A stretch of DNA of 64,000 nucleotides from Lachnospiraceae bacterium. GTDB taxonomy: Bacteria > Bacillota > Clostridia > Lachnospirales > Lachnospiraceae. Within the stretch, counting starts at the first letter, position 1, and each line of letters opens with the position of its first letter. The position numbers were made by a program, and so were the translations under genes. Below are positions 53,282 through 61,390 of the stretch, one piece after another. The notes beneath the pieces are model-generated. The model was not told the DNA's origin, ran no database searches, and saw only the letters and a list, made by a program, of their open reading frames with translations. The stretch is from positions 1-64,000 of the forward strand of contig JAKSSF010000001.1 in NCBI GenBank assembly GCA_024403235.1, written 5' to 3'.

Positions 53282-54340
53282 CTATCTATTCCGTAACGCA
53301 CTAACATAATCAAATGTGCCTACAAATACTTTTCCGGTCCAGATATTGAATCCACTTGGATTTTTCAAGATGTTATATAATATTTGATTTCTTCTACCGC
53401 ACTCTAATGTAATGGAATCCCAAAGCATTCCTTTTGCTTTCGCATCCTCTAGGGCAGTAACAACTCGCCCCTTCACGCCCTTAGAGGGCCCTCGTAATTC
53501 ATTTTTTATCATTAAAAGTAGCAAAAAGGCATATTCCATTTGCCATCTATTTAGCCAATAGTCCTGATTATCTTTATCCAATTTTTGTGCAATGATATTG
53601 GACATTACTTGATACAGTAAAGTGATTTTATCATTGAGCTTGGTATCGTAGTGGTGGGCCATAGATTCACTCACATATCGATAATGATAGTAATATCCAT
53701 CCTCTACTATGACAATCCGTTCTGCATCCAAAATAGCCGGAAAAATGATAGTTAAGTCTTCTGCCATTGTTACCCTTGGATTGCAGTAATGCATGTTGTC
53801 AGCAATCAATGCTTTACTAATCAGTTTCATACAGCGAGAGGAGTGAATCATTCTGGTTTCATTTCCCAATAACTCTGGAAATAATACAGACTCTATTTGT
53901 TCTCTGTTATACACTCCCGGTGTCATTTTCTGTTTGACAGGTATTTTGTCTTTTTCTTTCTCAATAATATAGTTGCTGCAAATCATCTCTTTACAACTTC
54001 CATCTGCATAAGATAAAAGCTGCTCTATCATATCCAAATCCAGCCAATCGTCACTATCGATAAATACTAAATATTTCCCTTTCGAATTCTCTACTCCCGT
54101 TTTCCAAGCAGATATCAATCCACCATTTGCTTTATGGATTACCTGTACTCGTGCATCTTCCCTAGCATATATATCACATATAGATGGACTCTTATCTGTA
54201 GACCCATCGTCTACCAAGACAATATCCAGATTTTGATAGGTTTGATTCACTATACTATCGATACATTGCTGTAAATATTTTTCCACATTGTAAATCGGAA
54301 TGATTACACTAACGATTGGTTCTTCTTTTTTTATCTCCAT
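53282..54340 (-). CDS. Glycosyltransferase family 2
   Basis: A 352-residue GT-A enzyme with VSVIIPIYNVEKYLQQCI, LVDDGSTDKSP, FIDSDDWLD and MAEDLTIIFP, the usual GT2 donor and metal-binding pattern for capsule and EPS repeat-unit synthesis. The ATG at 54340 is favoured over an upstream TTG. It lies 15 bp after the GT4 gene and 50 bp before the next GT2. Cytoplasmic; sugar unknown. Confidence 0.9.
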   Translation of the reverse strand: MEIKKEEPIVSVIIPIYNVEKYLQQCIDSIVNQTYQNLDIVLVDDGSTDKSPSICDIYAREDARVQVIHKANGGLISAWKTGVENSKGKYLVFIDSDDWLDLDMIEQLLSYADGSCKEMICSNYIIEKEKDKIPVKQKMTPGVYNREQIESVLFPELLGNETRMIHSSRCMKLISKALIADNMHYCNPRVTMAEDLTIIFPAILDAERIVIVEDGYYYHYRYVSESMAHHYDTKLNDKITLLYQVMSNIIAQKLDKDNQDYWLNRWQMEYAFLLLLMIKNELRGPSKGVKGRVVTALEDAKAKGMLWDSITLECGRRNQILYNILKNPSGFNIWTGKVFVGTFDYVSALRNR

Positions 54341-54370
54341 ACACAATCCAACCAATTTCTTTTCATCAAT

Positions 54371-55516
54371 CTATTTCGATAAATTAGGCCAAAGCCTACT
54401 GATTTTTTCCCACAGATAGGCATTTACTTCCAGGTAATGGAACTTCTGAGATTGTTTGTAGGCCTCTTTTGCATATCTCTCATACTCTGTAGCAATGGTT
54501 TCTACCGCTACCCTTATACTTTCTGCAGTTCCATCTGTCTTTTCACTGTCCACACCAAATCTAACAACAGTTCCTATGCCTCCCACATCCGTTGTCACCA
54601 CCGGAATACCAAAGCTTAAGGCTTCCAGAATGGTCATAGGAATCCCCTCGATGGTAGAATTCATAATCAAAATATCCTGATTTATTAACTGTTCTTTCAC
54701 TTCTGCCGGTTTCAAAGCACCTAGTAATCGAATGCGACTATTTTGATATTTCTGCAAACTATCCCAAGTTTCCCCATCTCCAATGACAGTCATAGCGTAA
54801 GAATCATCCAACAACTCCACTGCCTGCAAAATAGTTTCCACCCGCTTTTCTTTGGAAAGTCGTCCCACAAAAACCAAGCGTTTTTGAAAGGTTTTGTTCT
54901 CCGGATAGGAATCTAACACAGGTACAATAGAATTATTTACCCGAAACACCTGCTTGTTATAAGGCAAATAGGCTTCTTCACTATCTTTATCCAAGACAAA
55001 GAGAATCCGAACTGTCTTTAATAAAAACTTTAAATAGGTATTGAATAAGCTTTTAATTGCCTTATTTTTCTGAAAAAAACGAAAGCCTTTTTCCATATTG
55101 AAAAAGCTGCCATGGGAAAACACTGCACAAGCCGAAAATAGATTCAAAATCTTGATAGCTGCATAGGCTTCCGGTGTATGAATATAATTGCAATCTGTCT
55201 TTTTGATACGCAGTTTCTTGCCATATTTCAATAACCCCTTGACATAAGCAATTCTGAGAGATTTCTGAGTATGGCTTAAATCCGTCTCTACCAAAGCTAC
55301 CGGTAAAAAATCCACTTCCATACCGTGAATATTTACCTTTTGCAAGTTTCCGATTTTCTCCGGCTGTTCACTAACCCCAACAAGTATCATCTTTTCTAAT
55401 ACATCAGGATGTTTCTCTCTTAAAAACCGTAAAAAGTTAGAAATACTGGTTAACTGTCCTCCAATCGGAAGATTTATGAAATTGGAAGTATCATACAACA
55501 GAAGTCGACTCTGCAT
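54371..55516 (-). CDS. Glycosyltransferase family 4
   Basis: A 381-residue GT-B enzyme. The N-terminal domain includes NLPIGGQLTSISNFLRFL and the C-terminal domain has FVGRLSKEKRVETI, VIGDGETW and EGIPMTILEALSFGIP, the E-x7-E donor block. AGGAGGAAAAT before the ATG is strong, and the start overlaps the end of the polymerase gene by 26 bp, showing tight coupling. It is a retaining sugar transferase of unknown specificity. Confidence 0.9.
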   Translation of the reverse strand: MQSRLLLYDTSNFINLPIGGQLTSISNFLRFLREKHPDVLEKMILVGVSEQPEKIGNLQKVNIHGMEVDFLPVALVETDLSHTQKSLRIAYVKGLLKYGKKLRIKKTDCNYIHTPEAYAAIKILNLFSACAVFSHGSFFNMEKGFRFFQKNKAIKSLFNTYLKFLLKTVRILFVLDKDSEEAYLPYNKQVFRVNNSIVPVLDSYPENKTFQKRLVFVGRLSKEKRVETILQAVELLDDSYAMTVIGDGETWDSLQKYQNSRIRLLGALKPAEVKEQLINQDILIMNSTIEGIPMTILEALSFGIPVVTTDVGGIGTVVRFGVDSEKTDGTAESIRVAVETIATEYERYAKEAYKQSQKFHYLEVNAYLWEKISRLWPNLSK

Positions 55517-56627
55517 ATTTTCCTCCTATAGACGGCAGCATATCACTTAAATACATTCCGAAAAAGAATAAGATATAATTGCGTCCCAAATATACGGATA
55601 CAAAATGGGCCTCAATTAAACTGTAGAAAGTAATGGAAATCATTAATGCTAATAACATATAATCTGATTTTTTCATTGCAGCCCACAATAAACGGAGTTG
55701 TGCCAATATATAAATCGCACCTGGGATAATTCCATACCAGTAAAAAATACGAACCATTCCCATATCAAAATATTTTATATTGGTAGGATCCGACCATAAA
55801 TGCCAAGTATTCAACATACCATCATGTCTCATACTGGAATCATGTAGTCCCCATATCCTTCCATTTAAAAATCGATCTAACTTCATTAAAGTCGGACTTG
55901 TAATACTATATTTGGCGCAATACACACAGAACATAACCGAAACACATAATAGCAACATTCCCAACACGAAACTACCTTTCCATTTTTGTAGAAAAGGTAT
56001 TCCCTTCAGTAAAATGATTAAGAATATTGTTCCTATTGCTAAAAGAAATCCTGTGCGCGACACGGTTAACATAAAAGTAACAATATGCAACCCTATAAGC
56101 AAAATATAACTATACCATCGCAAATAATCTGCGTAACAATACATCCCTAAAATTGTTAAAACAAAAATCATACAATGAAATGCATTGGGATGCCCCATTC
56201 CAAAACAATATCGGCTTTCTATCCCACCCGCTCTGTACCATTGCACTAAAACGACTTTTCCGTATACTCCAAATAACGAAAGAATCATAATCACTAAGCA
56301 TCCTGCCAAAGTATACCAAAAAGTGCCTTTTAGTACCTTTCTCATATCCTTCCCTTGGCAAGCCCAAACAAAAACAACAAATCGTAATATCTCGTTTCTA
56401 CCTGTCGCTTTATAGGAAATCAGTCCAAGAATAGCAAAGAAAAACAGACCTATCCACTCTCTCAAAGAGTGTTTGGTTATGAGCAAACTAATGCCAAACA
56501 ATACAAAGGTGAGACGAAACCATTGTCCCTCATATTGAATTACATATTCACTTTTTTCCACTACAACTATGGTCAGTTCTATCCATAAAGCCAACAGGAA
56601 TGTCAATTTCGATAGTTTTTCCATCAT
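55491..56627 (-). CDS. Wzy-like polysaccharide polymerase
   Basis: A polytopic protein of about 378 residues with ten or more membrane segments and a large outer loop near the C terminus. FGMGHPNAFHCMIFVL followed by LTVSRTGFLLAIG resembles the conserved region of O-antigen/capsule polymerases. Such proteins join flipped repeat units outside the membrane. The start is uncertain: an ATG at 56627 close to AAAGG is used here, while a TTG at 56672 (overlapping the GT17 gene by 20 bp) would add 15 residues. This is the only clear Wzy-like candidate in the window. Confidence 0.8.
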   Translation of the reverse strand: MMEKLSKLTFLLALWIELTIVVVEKSEYVIQYEGQWFRLTFVLFGISLLITKHSLREWIGLFFFAILGLISYKATGRNEILRFVVFVWACQGKDMRKVLKGTFWYTLAGCLVIMILSLFGVYGKVVLVQWYRAGGIESRYCFGMGHPNAFHCMIFVLTILGMYCYADYLRWYSYILLIGLHIVTFMLTVSRTGFLLAIGTIFLIILLKGIPFLQKWKGSFVLGMLLLCVSVMFCVYCAKYSITSPTLMKLDRFLNGRIWGLHDSSMRHDGMLNTWHLWSDPTNIKYFDMGMVRIFYWYGIIPGAIYILAQLRLLWAAMKKSDYMLLALMISITFYSLIEAHFVSVYLGRNYILFFFGMYLSDMLPSIGGKYAESTSVV

Positions 56628-56652
56628 CGGCCTTTGACAGAGTCCATTCCAT

Positions 56653-57594
56653 TTATCTAAATATTTTTCCAATACGTTTCAAACCTCTTCCCAGTTTGCG
56701 AATTCCTTTTTTTACTTTCATAGAGAATAAAATCCACTTCCTCTTTCCAGCACCTACATAAGGCATAATCAAATAGTCATATTCCTTTTGATGTTCTTGT
56801 AAATATTTAGGAAAGGTATCATCTATCTCCACCCGTTCAAACTTAGCATCTCGTCCAAAAATATCCTGTCCTGTCATAATTCGGTCTACAACCTGAGCTA
56901 AGATTTCCTTTTCGTTATATTCCTGGTGAGCAGCTGCTACCACCTTATCTCCAATACGCTTGGCAAGATCCTTTTCTCCGTTACCTCCCATGTAACCAAA
57001 ATGCCAGCCACCATTGGGAACACGAACTCCATTTTCCTTAGCCGCCTTATCACGCAAATCCCAAAAACCTCTACCGTTCAAGCTCCCATAAAGAAACATC
57101 TTGGTTCCTAACCACATAGGATGGTCTACACCTTCAAAATCTCCACTATTGGATAACAGCTTCCCACTAACCTCTTCTGCATTTAAAAAGCAGTAAAACA
57201 TTCTCTGTGCCAGGTGATAAATCTTTCCTAATTCCATTGCTGGAATCAGTTCCTGAAAGATTTCTACATTGGGGATCTCATCTACATCGCTAAAGATAAT
57301 TACATCATCCTCTTTACAATCCTTTATCCCATTGAGCAAATGATCCTTCTGAAAATGATCCATATCATGAGAGGGAATTCCTAAAGGACAGTCGTCCACC
57401 ACGATATGAATAATCTTATCTTTCCATTTGGAAAACATCTCTTGGTTTTCTAAGTAATATAAAGGTTTGGGTTCGCTTGAAAAAGTATGGGTAGCTTCCT
57501 CTATGACAAACTTATCTACATAAGGATCCATTATCTCCAAGCGAAGCTTTAATATATCTAATTCATTAAAAAAAGGAAAACAATCGTAAATCAT
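56653..57594 (-). CDS. Glycosyltransferase family 17-like protein
   Basis: A 313-residue protein starting MIYDCFPFFNELDILKLRLE, with VIEEATHTFSS, IIFSDVDEIPN (metal-binding acidic motif) and GWHFGYMGG. This is the pattern of GT17, the family of animal beta-1,4-N-acetylglucosaminyltransferase III, with many bacterial members in polysaccharide loci. The C terminus is strongly basic. It is cytoplasmic or membrane-associated. It overlaps the possible long form of the polymerase gene downstream. Confidence 0.87.
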   Translation of the reverse strand: MIYDCFPFFNELDILKLRLEIMDPYVDKFVIEEATHTFSSEPKPLYYLENQEMFSKWKDKIIHIVVDDCPLGIPSHDMDHFQKDHLLNGIKDCKEDDVIIFSDVDEIPNVEIFQELIPAMELGKIYHLAQRMFYCFLNAEEVSGKLLSNSGDFEGVDHPMWLGTKMFLYGSLNGRGFWDLRDKAAKENGVRVPNGGWHFGYMGGNGEKDLAKRIGDKVVAAAHQEYNEKEILAQVVDRIMTGQDIFGRDAKFERVEIDDTFPKYLQEHQKEYDYLIMPYVGAGKRKWILFSMKVKKGIRKLGRGLKRIGKIFR

Positions 57595-57673
57595 TCTTTA
57601 TCAATCCTTCTTTTCTATAGTCTTTTTGTTTCATCCGAAAACAAAATCATTTCTTCAAACTAAGGAAATTTTT

Positions 57674-58438
57674 CTACTTACGAAACCATCTCCAAAATAG
57701 AAATGGTCGAATACAGTTTTTTGTCATTCTCCATAATTCTGTCAGGGGATTTTTGAACACAGGATATTGGACATTTTCTCCCCACCATTTATGAAAGGCA
57801 AACGGAGTAATCCCCTGCACTTCCGGAATGGGATGTTCATGAGCAAAGTATTTTGCCACCTCAATTGGCGCAATCTGCATGCCTGCTTCCTCTATCTTAT
57901 GCTTATTCATGCAACACAAAAAGATATCTTCATTGTAGAAGCCTTCTTCATCCTTTTCCCACTTTAGGTTTGCTTGTCTTGGGAATTCCAGTAGTCTTTT
58001 GCTTCGTAAAGAAACGCTGTTTCCAACACGGCATAAATTTCCATAGATATCATGGTAACTATGAGGTTTCCCCGGCTTTGGCATAGGCCAAGGAGATCCA
58101 ATATAGTCATATTCATAAAAAATATCCTGCCAACTCTCCGGATGAACTACATAACCATCATAATGGACCACCATTGCAAACTCTGTATCCACATAATCTG
58201 CCAGGTCGTAGACCATTTTATAATTAAAGCAATCAATGTCTGTCAGTTTGGATGTATGTTTGTAAGTAATATTCTTTGGCAAAAACAAAGGCTTTTTATG
58301 GGTAATTAAAACAGCCTCTCCAAAGTCAATTCCCTGCATACTATATTCCATTGCTTTGATGGTTTCTAAAATTTTTACGCTGCTCATCGCCACTAAGGTT
58401 ACTCTAGGCAACTGAAGTTTTCCGTTTTTATATTCCAT
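57674..58438 (-). CDS. DUF5672-family (putative glycosyltransferase)
   Basis: A 254-residue protein with LPRVTLVAMSSVKILETI, VVHYDGYVVHPESW, YDYIGSPWP, VGNSVSLRSKRLLEFP and NEDIFLCCMNK. These match DUF5672, a group often found in polysaccharide clusters and thought to be GT-A-type transferases. The HYDGY and NED motifs would serve metal and acceptor binding. It starts 12 bp after the GT11-like gene. The activity has not been established for the family as far as I know. Confidence 0.85.
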   Translation of the reverse strand: MEYKNGKLQLPRVTLVAMSSVKILETIKAMEYSMQGIDFGEAVLITHKKPLFLPKNITYKHTSKLTDIDCFNYKMVYDLADYVDTEFAMVVHYDGYVVHPESWQDIFYEYDYIGSPWPMPKPGKPHSYHDIYGNLCRVGNSVSLRSKRLLEFPRQANLKWEKDEEGFYNEDIFLCCMNKHKIEEAGMQIAPIEVAKYFAHEHPIPEVQGITPFAFHKWWGENVQYPVFKNPLTELWRMTKNCIRPFLFWRWFRK

Positions 58439-58449
58439 CTTTTTTCTCT

Positions 58450-59481
58450 TTATTTGCTGATTTTCATTTTTATTTTACGCACTCCGGAACGGTAAAAATG
58501 CTGCAGCTTATATAACTTATATCTTGCAGTACTTTCCAATTCCATTTTCTTCAACCGCATACCTTCCGGTTTCTGATTCAATGTGTAATAGGTTTTGGAA
58601 GTTTTTTTGTATTCTTCCAACTCTTTCCGACACTCTTCCGCCGAAAAAATCTTTCCTTTTCGATCCATATAGTGGAAACCGGTATAAATATTTTGTTCAC
58701 TAGCCCAATACCCATCTGATACATTATGTCTTGCCCAATATTTAGGAGCAATGATATATTTCACTGTTTCACTGCAAAAAGCAGGGAAATAGGTAAAGGA
58801 AGAATTTGCCAACAACAAATATTTCGCATTTTTGATAATAGAATAGTCCTTTGCCAAATCAAAATTAAAGGCAGGCACGTGGGGCAAAATCTTATTGGCT
58901 TCCTTTACATCATTGGTGATAATCATAAACTCCATTTGTGGATTTATCTTCTTCATCGCCTTCATGCCACGAAGCCAGTAGTTTTTTTGCAAAAACAATT
59001 CCGGACTATCCATATAATCGGTACAGCGAAGATGCAAAATACAAAGGTTATCTTTGGAATATTCGTAACAGTCATATTCCTTTTTTACTCTAAGCCATTC
59101 TTTAATCTGTTCTTTATATTTGAGATAATAATCTTCAGACTGCATATTTCCAAGCAAAATGGTATCTTCCGAAACCTTATACATATCCCAGTCTGTACCA
59201 GCCACATAGGCACCGTGAGTCAGGTCATGCTTAGAATTCGCTAAATATAAACGCTGCTCCTTCTCATGATAAGTCTGTTTGAAATCCTCTCTGGATACCT
59301 TTTCTCCTTGATCCAAATCCATAAAATAAAGACCACAAGAGCTGTGCATATTATTGGCTAAGGTTTCACCACCTAAAAGTGCAAACTTCTCACCTCTATC
59401 CAATGCAATACATCTAGCCGTTACATATCGGAATAATTGGTTACCTAATCCATCTCCATGGAATATTTCTGTTCCTATCAT
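58450..59481 (-). CDS. Fucosyltransferase-like (GT11-related), copy 2
   Basis: A 343-residue protein with FHGDGLGNQLFRYV (7-20), then a motif I region HLRCTDY (150-156) and LLANSSFTYFPAFCSE. The overall order is that of GT11 alpha-1,2-fucosyltransferases. Motif I differs: the second Arg of HxRR is Cys153 and the Gly is Thr, so donor use may differ from true fucosyltransferases. About 80 residues of basic, helical C-terminal extension follow the catalytic part. It is the second gene of the unit led by the ABC flippase. Confidence 0.78.
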   Translation of the reverse strand: MIGTEIFHGDGLGNQLFRYVTARCIALDRGEKFALLGGETLANNMHSSCGLYFMDLDQGEKVSREDFKQTYHEKEQRLYLANSKHDLTHGAYVAGTDWDMYKVSEDTILLGNMQSEDYYLKYKEQIKEWLRVKKEYDCYEYSKDNLCILHLRCTDYMDSPELFLQKNYWLRGMKAMKKINPQMEFMIITNDVKEANKILPHVPAFNFDLAKDYSIIKNAKYLLLANSSFTYFPAFCSETVKYIIAPKYWARHNVSDGYWASEQNIYTGFHYMDRKGKIFSAEECRKELEEYKKTSKTYYTLNQKPEGMRLKKMELESTARYKLYKLQHFYRSGVRKIKMKISK

Positions 59482-59535
59482 ACATTCAACTCGCCTTTAC
59501 TAATAAAATCCTACTTTAAACACGCTATAAGCAAG

Positions 59536-61293
59536 CTATTCTCTGCCCTCTAAAGTAGTCTCTGTAATCTTTCCATTTTCCACATTAAAAATAATGTCAC
59601 AATTCTTTAGGGTTCGTAATCTATGGGCAATAATAATCAATGTTTTCTTACCATGGAAGTTATCAATTGCCTCCATAATAGCAGTTTCTGTTTCTGTATC
59701 CAAAGCAGCAGTAGCTTCGTCAAATACTAAAATTTCCGGATTATGATATAAAGCTCTGGCAATACCAATACGCTGTCTCTGTCCACCAGAAATACGTACC
59801 CCACGCTCCCCAACAGAGGTATCCAAACCTTCCGGTAGCCCTTCCACATATTCTTTCATCTGGGCTTCTTCCAACACTTCCCATATACGAGCATCATCAA
59901 TGTCTTCTCTATTTACGCCAAAAGCAATGTTGTCTCTGATGGGATCATCTGTGAGATAAATACTTTGAGAAATATAGCCTACATGACTTAGCCATGCCGG
60001 CAGATTTTCCATTACATCTACATCATTGCAGGTAATAGAGCCCCCTTGTATTTTTAATAATCCTAGTAAAATATCTACAGCTGTAGTCTTGCCGGCACCG
60101 GAAGGACCTATAATTCCAACAGATTTACCAATTGGAATTCGCATATCTGCTTTATCCAAAATCAGTTTATCCGTATTGGGATAAGCGTAACTAACCTGAT
60201 TCATGGCTATCTCGCCTTTTATTTCTAAATCTGTATTTTCTTCAATACGAGTCTGACTAACCTTCTTCTCATCTTTATAGTCTCTAAAATCGATGTTGTC
60301 ATACACAAACAATACACTAGGTCCATAGAAAGCAATATTGGTTACGTGAGTATTAATACGGTTTACACTGGGCATTAAACGAATGGCAGCCACCGCAAAA
60401 GCCATAATCTGAGGTGCTAGCTGGCTTAATTCTTTTCCCATTACAATACAAATAGCCATATAAGAAAGTAGCCCACCGATACAAATGGTTTCTATCAACA
60501 ATCTAGGGGCATTGTTAAATACCGTATACTTACTATTCAAATCTGCTCCCTTTTCGGAATAAACAGAAAAATTATCTACAAAAAACTTCTCTTTGTGGAG
60601 AACCTTTACTTCTTTAATCCCAAAGATAGACTGGTTTCTCCATTTTCCCATCCGAGCCTGAATTCTTTGATTTTCCTGCCCCAATGCATTTAATTTTGGC
60701 TTTACCACCTTAATAATCAAAGCTGTCATTCCAAGCAAGATTGCAGAAATCATAATTGTCATAGTAGGGTCTACAATCAGCAATACAACACAGAGGAATA
60801 AAGACACAACCACTTCAGTCATTAACTGGATAAAATCCATCAACACAATAAATACCTTAGGCACGTCACTATCTACTGTACGAAATACGGTAGGAATATC
60901 TGCATTGAGATAAAATTCATAGGGACGATTTAAGTACTCGTCCATCATATAATTCACTGTCAGAAACTGGTTATTATTTACAAACCTAGCTTGCACATAA
61001 TTCATAAATAATAAATAGGCATTTTTTATAACAAAAATGGCTACTACAGACATCAGAAGCATAATTACAAATTGATTCATATTCTGCACATGTAACACAG
61101 CCATAACCTGCTGTACATATTTATTTTGTGCCAGGGTATCCGCATCCAAGATAGCCTGGGCTAAAGGTACTATCATGGAAACCCCAACTGTCTCTAAAAC
61201 AGCGCCAATTAGAATCAAAACACCCATCCAGGCTACATTTCTTTTCTGTCTTTTACTTAATATTTTAAATAGCTTTTGAATAATCTCTATCAT
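59536..61293 (-). CDS. ABC transporter, PglK-like lipid-linked oligosaccharide flippase
   Basis: A 585-residue half-transporter: a membrane domain of six helices (to about 330) followed by an ATPase domain with Walker A GPSGAGKTT, Q-loop SQSIYLTDD, signature SGGQRQR and Walker B ILVFDEATAALD. The sequence style and the polysaccharide context fit PglK-type flippases of lipid-linked oligosaccharides. Export of another envelope lipid is possible. The ATG at 61293 has AGTAGGTG before it and is preferred to a GTG three codons upstream. It begins the 61.3-45.6 kb unit from the promoter at 61345-61373. Confidence 0.88.
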   Translation of the reverse strand: MIEIIQKLFKILSKRQKRNVAWMGVLILIGAVLETVGVSMIVPLAQAILDADTLAQNKYVQQVMAVLHVQNMNQFVIMLLMSVVAIFVIKNAYLLFMNYVQARFVNNNQFLTVNYMMDEYLNRPYEFYLNADIPTVFRTVDSDVPKVFIVLMDFIQLMTEVVVSLFLCVVLLIVDPTMTIMISAILLGMTALIIKVVKPKLNALGQENQRIQARMGKWRNQSIFGIKEVKVLHKEKFFVDNFSVYSEKGADLNSKYTVFNNAPRLLIETICIGGLLSYMAICIVMGKELSQLAPQIMAFAVAAIRLMPSVNRINTHVTNIAFYGPSVLFVYDNIDFRDYKDEKKVSQTRIEENTDLEIKGEIAMNQVSYAYPNTDKLILDKADMRIPIGKSVGIIGPSGAGKTTAVDILLGLLKIQGGSITCNDVDVMENLPAWLSHVGYISQSIYLTDDPIRDNIAFGVNREDIDDARIWEVLEEAQMKEYVEGLPEGLDTSVGERGVRISGGQRQRIGIARALYHNPEILVFDEATAALDTETETAIMEAIDNFHGKKTLIIIAHRLRTLKNCDIIFNVENGKITETTLEGRE

Positions 61294-61344
61294 GTAAAAC
61301 ACCTACTAAAAGTATTTCCCAATTGGGCAAACTAAAACAAATAT

Positions 61345-61373
61345 ATTATACAAAAAAAAGCCAGCATACACAA
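61345..61373 (-). promoter_or_regulatory. Promoter of the 61.3-45.6 kb unit, embedded in a terminator
   Basis: Minus strand TTGTGT (61368-61373), 17-bp spacer, perfect TATAAT (61345-61350). The -35 box covers the loop and stem base of the terminator hairpin at 61352-61383, and the T tract forms the spacer. Confidence 0.65.
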
Positions 61374-61383
61374 GTATGCTGGC
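61352..61383 (-). terminator. Terminator after the second CotH gene
   Basis: A perfect 10-bp stem (61360-61369 with 61374-61383), 4-nt loop and eight T on the minus strand, 8 bp after the CotH stop. Confidence 0.92.
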
Positions 61384-61390
61384 AAACACC

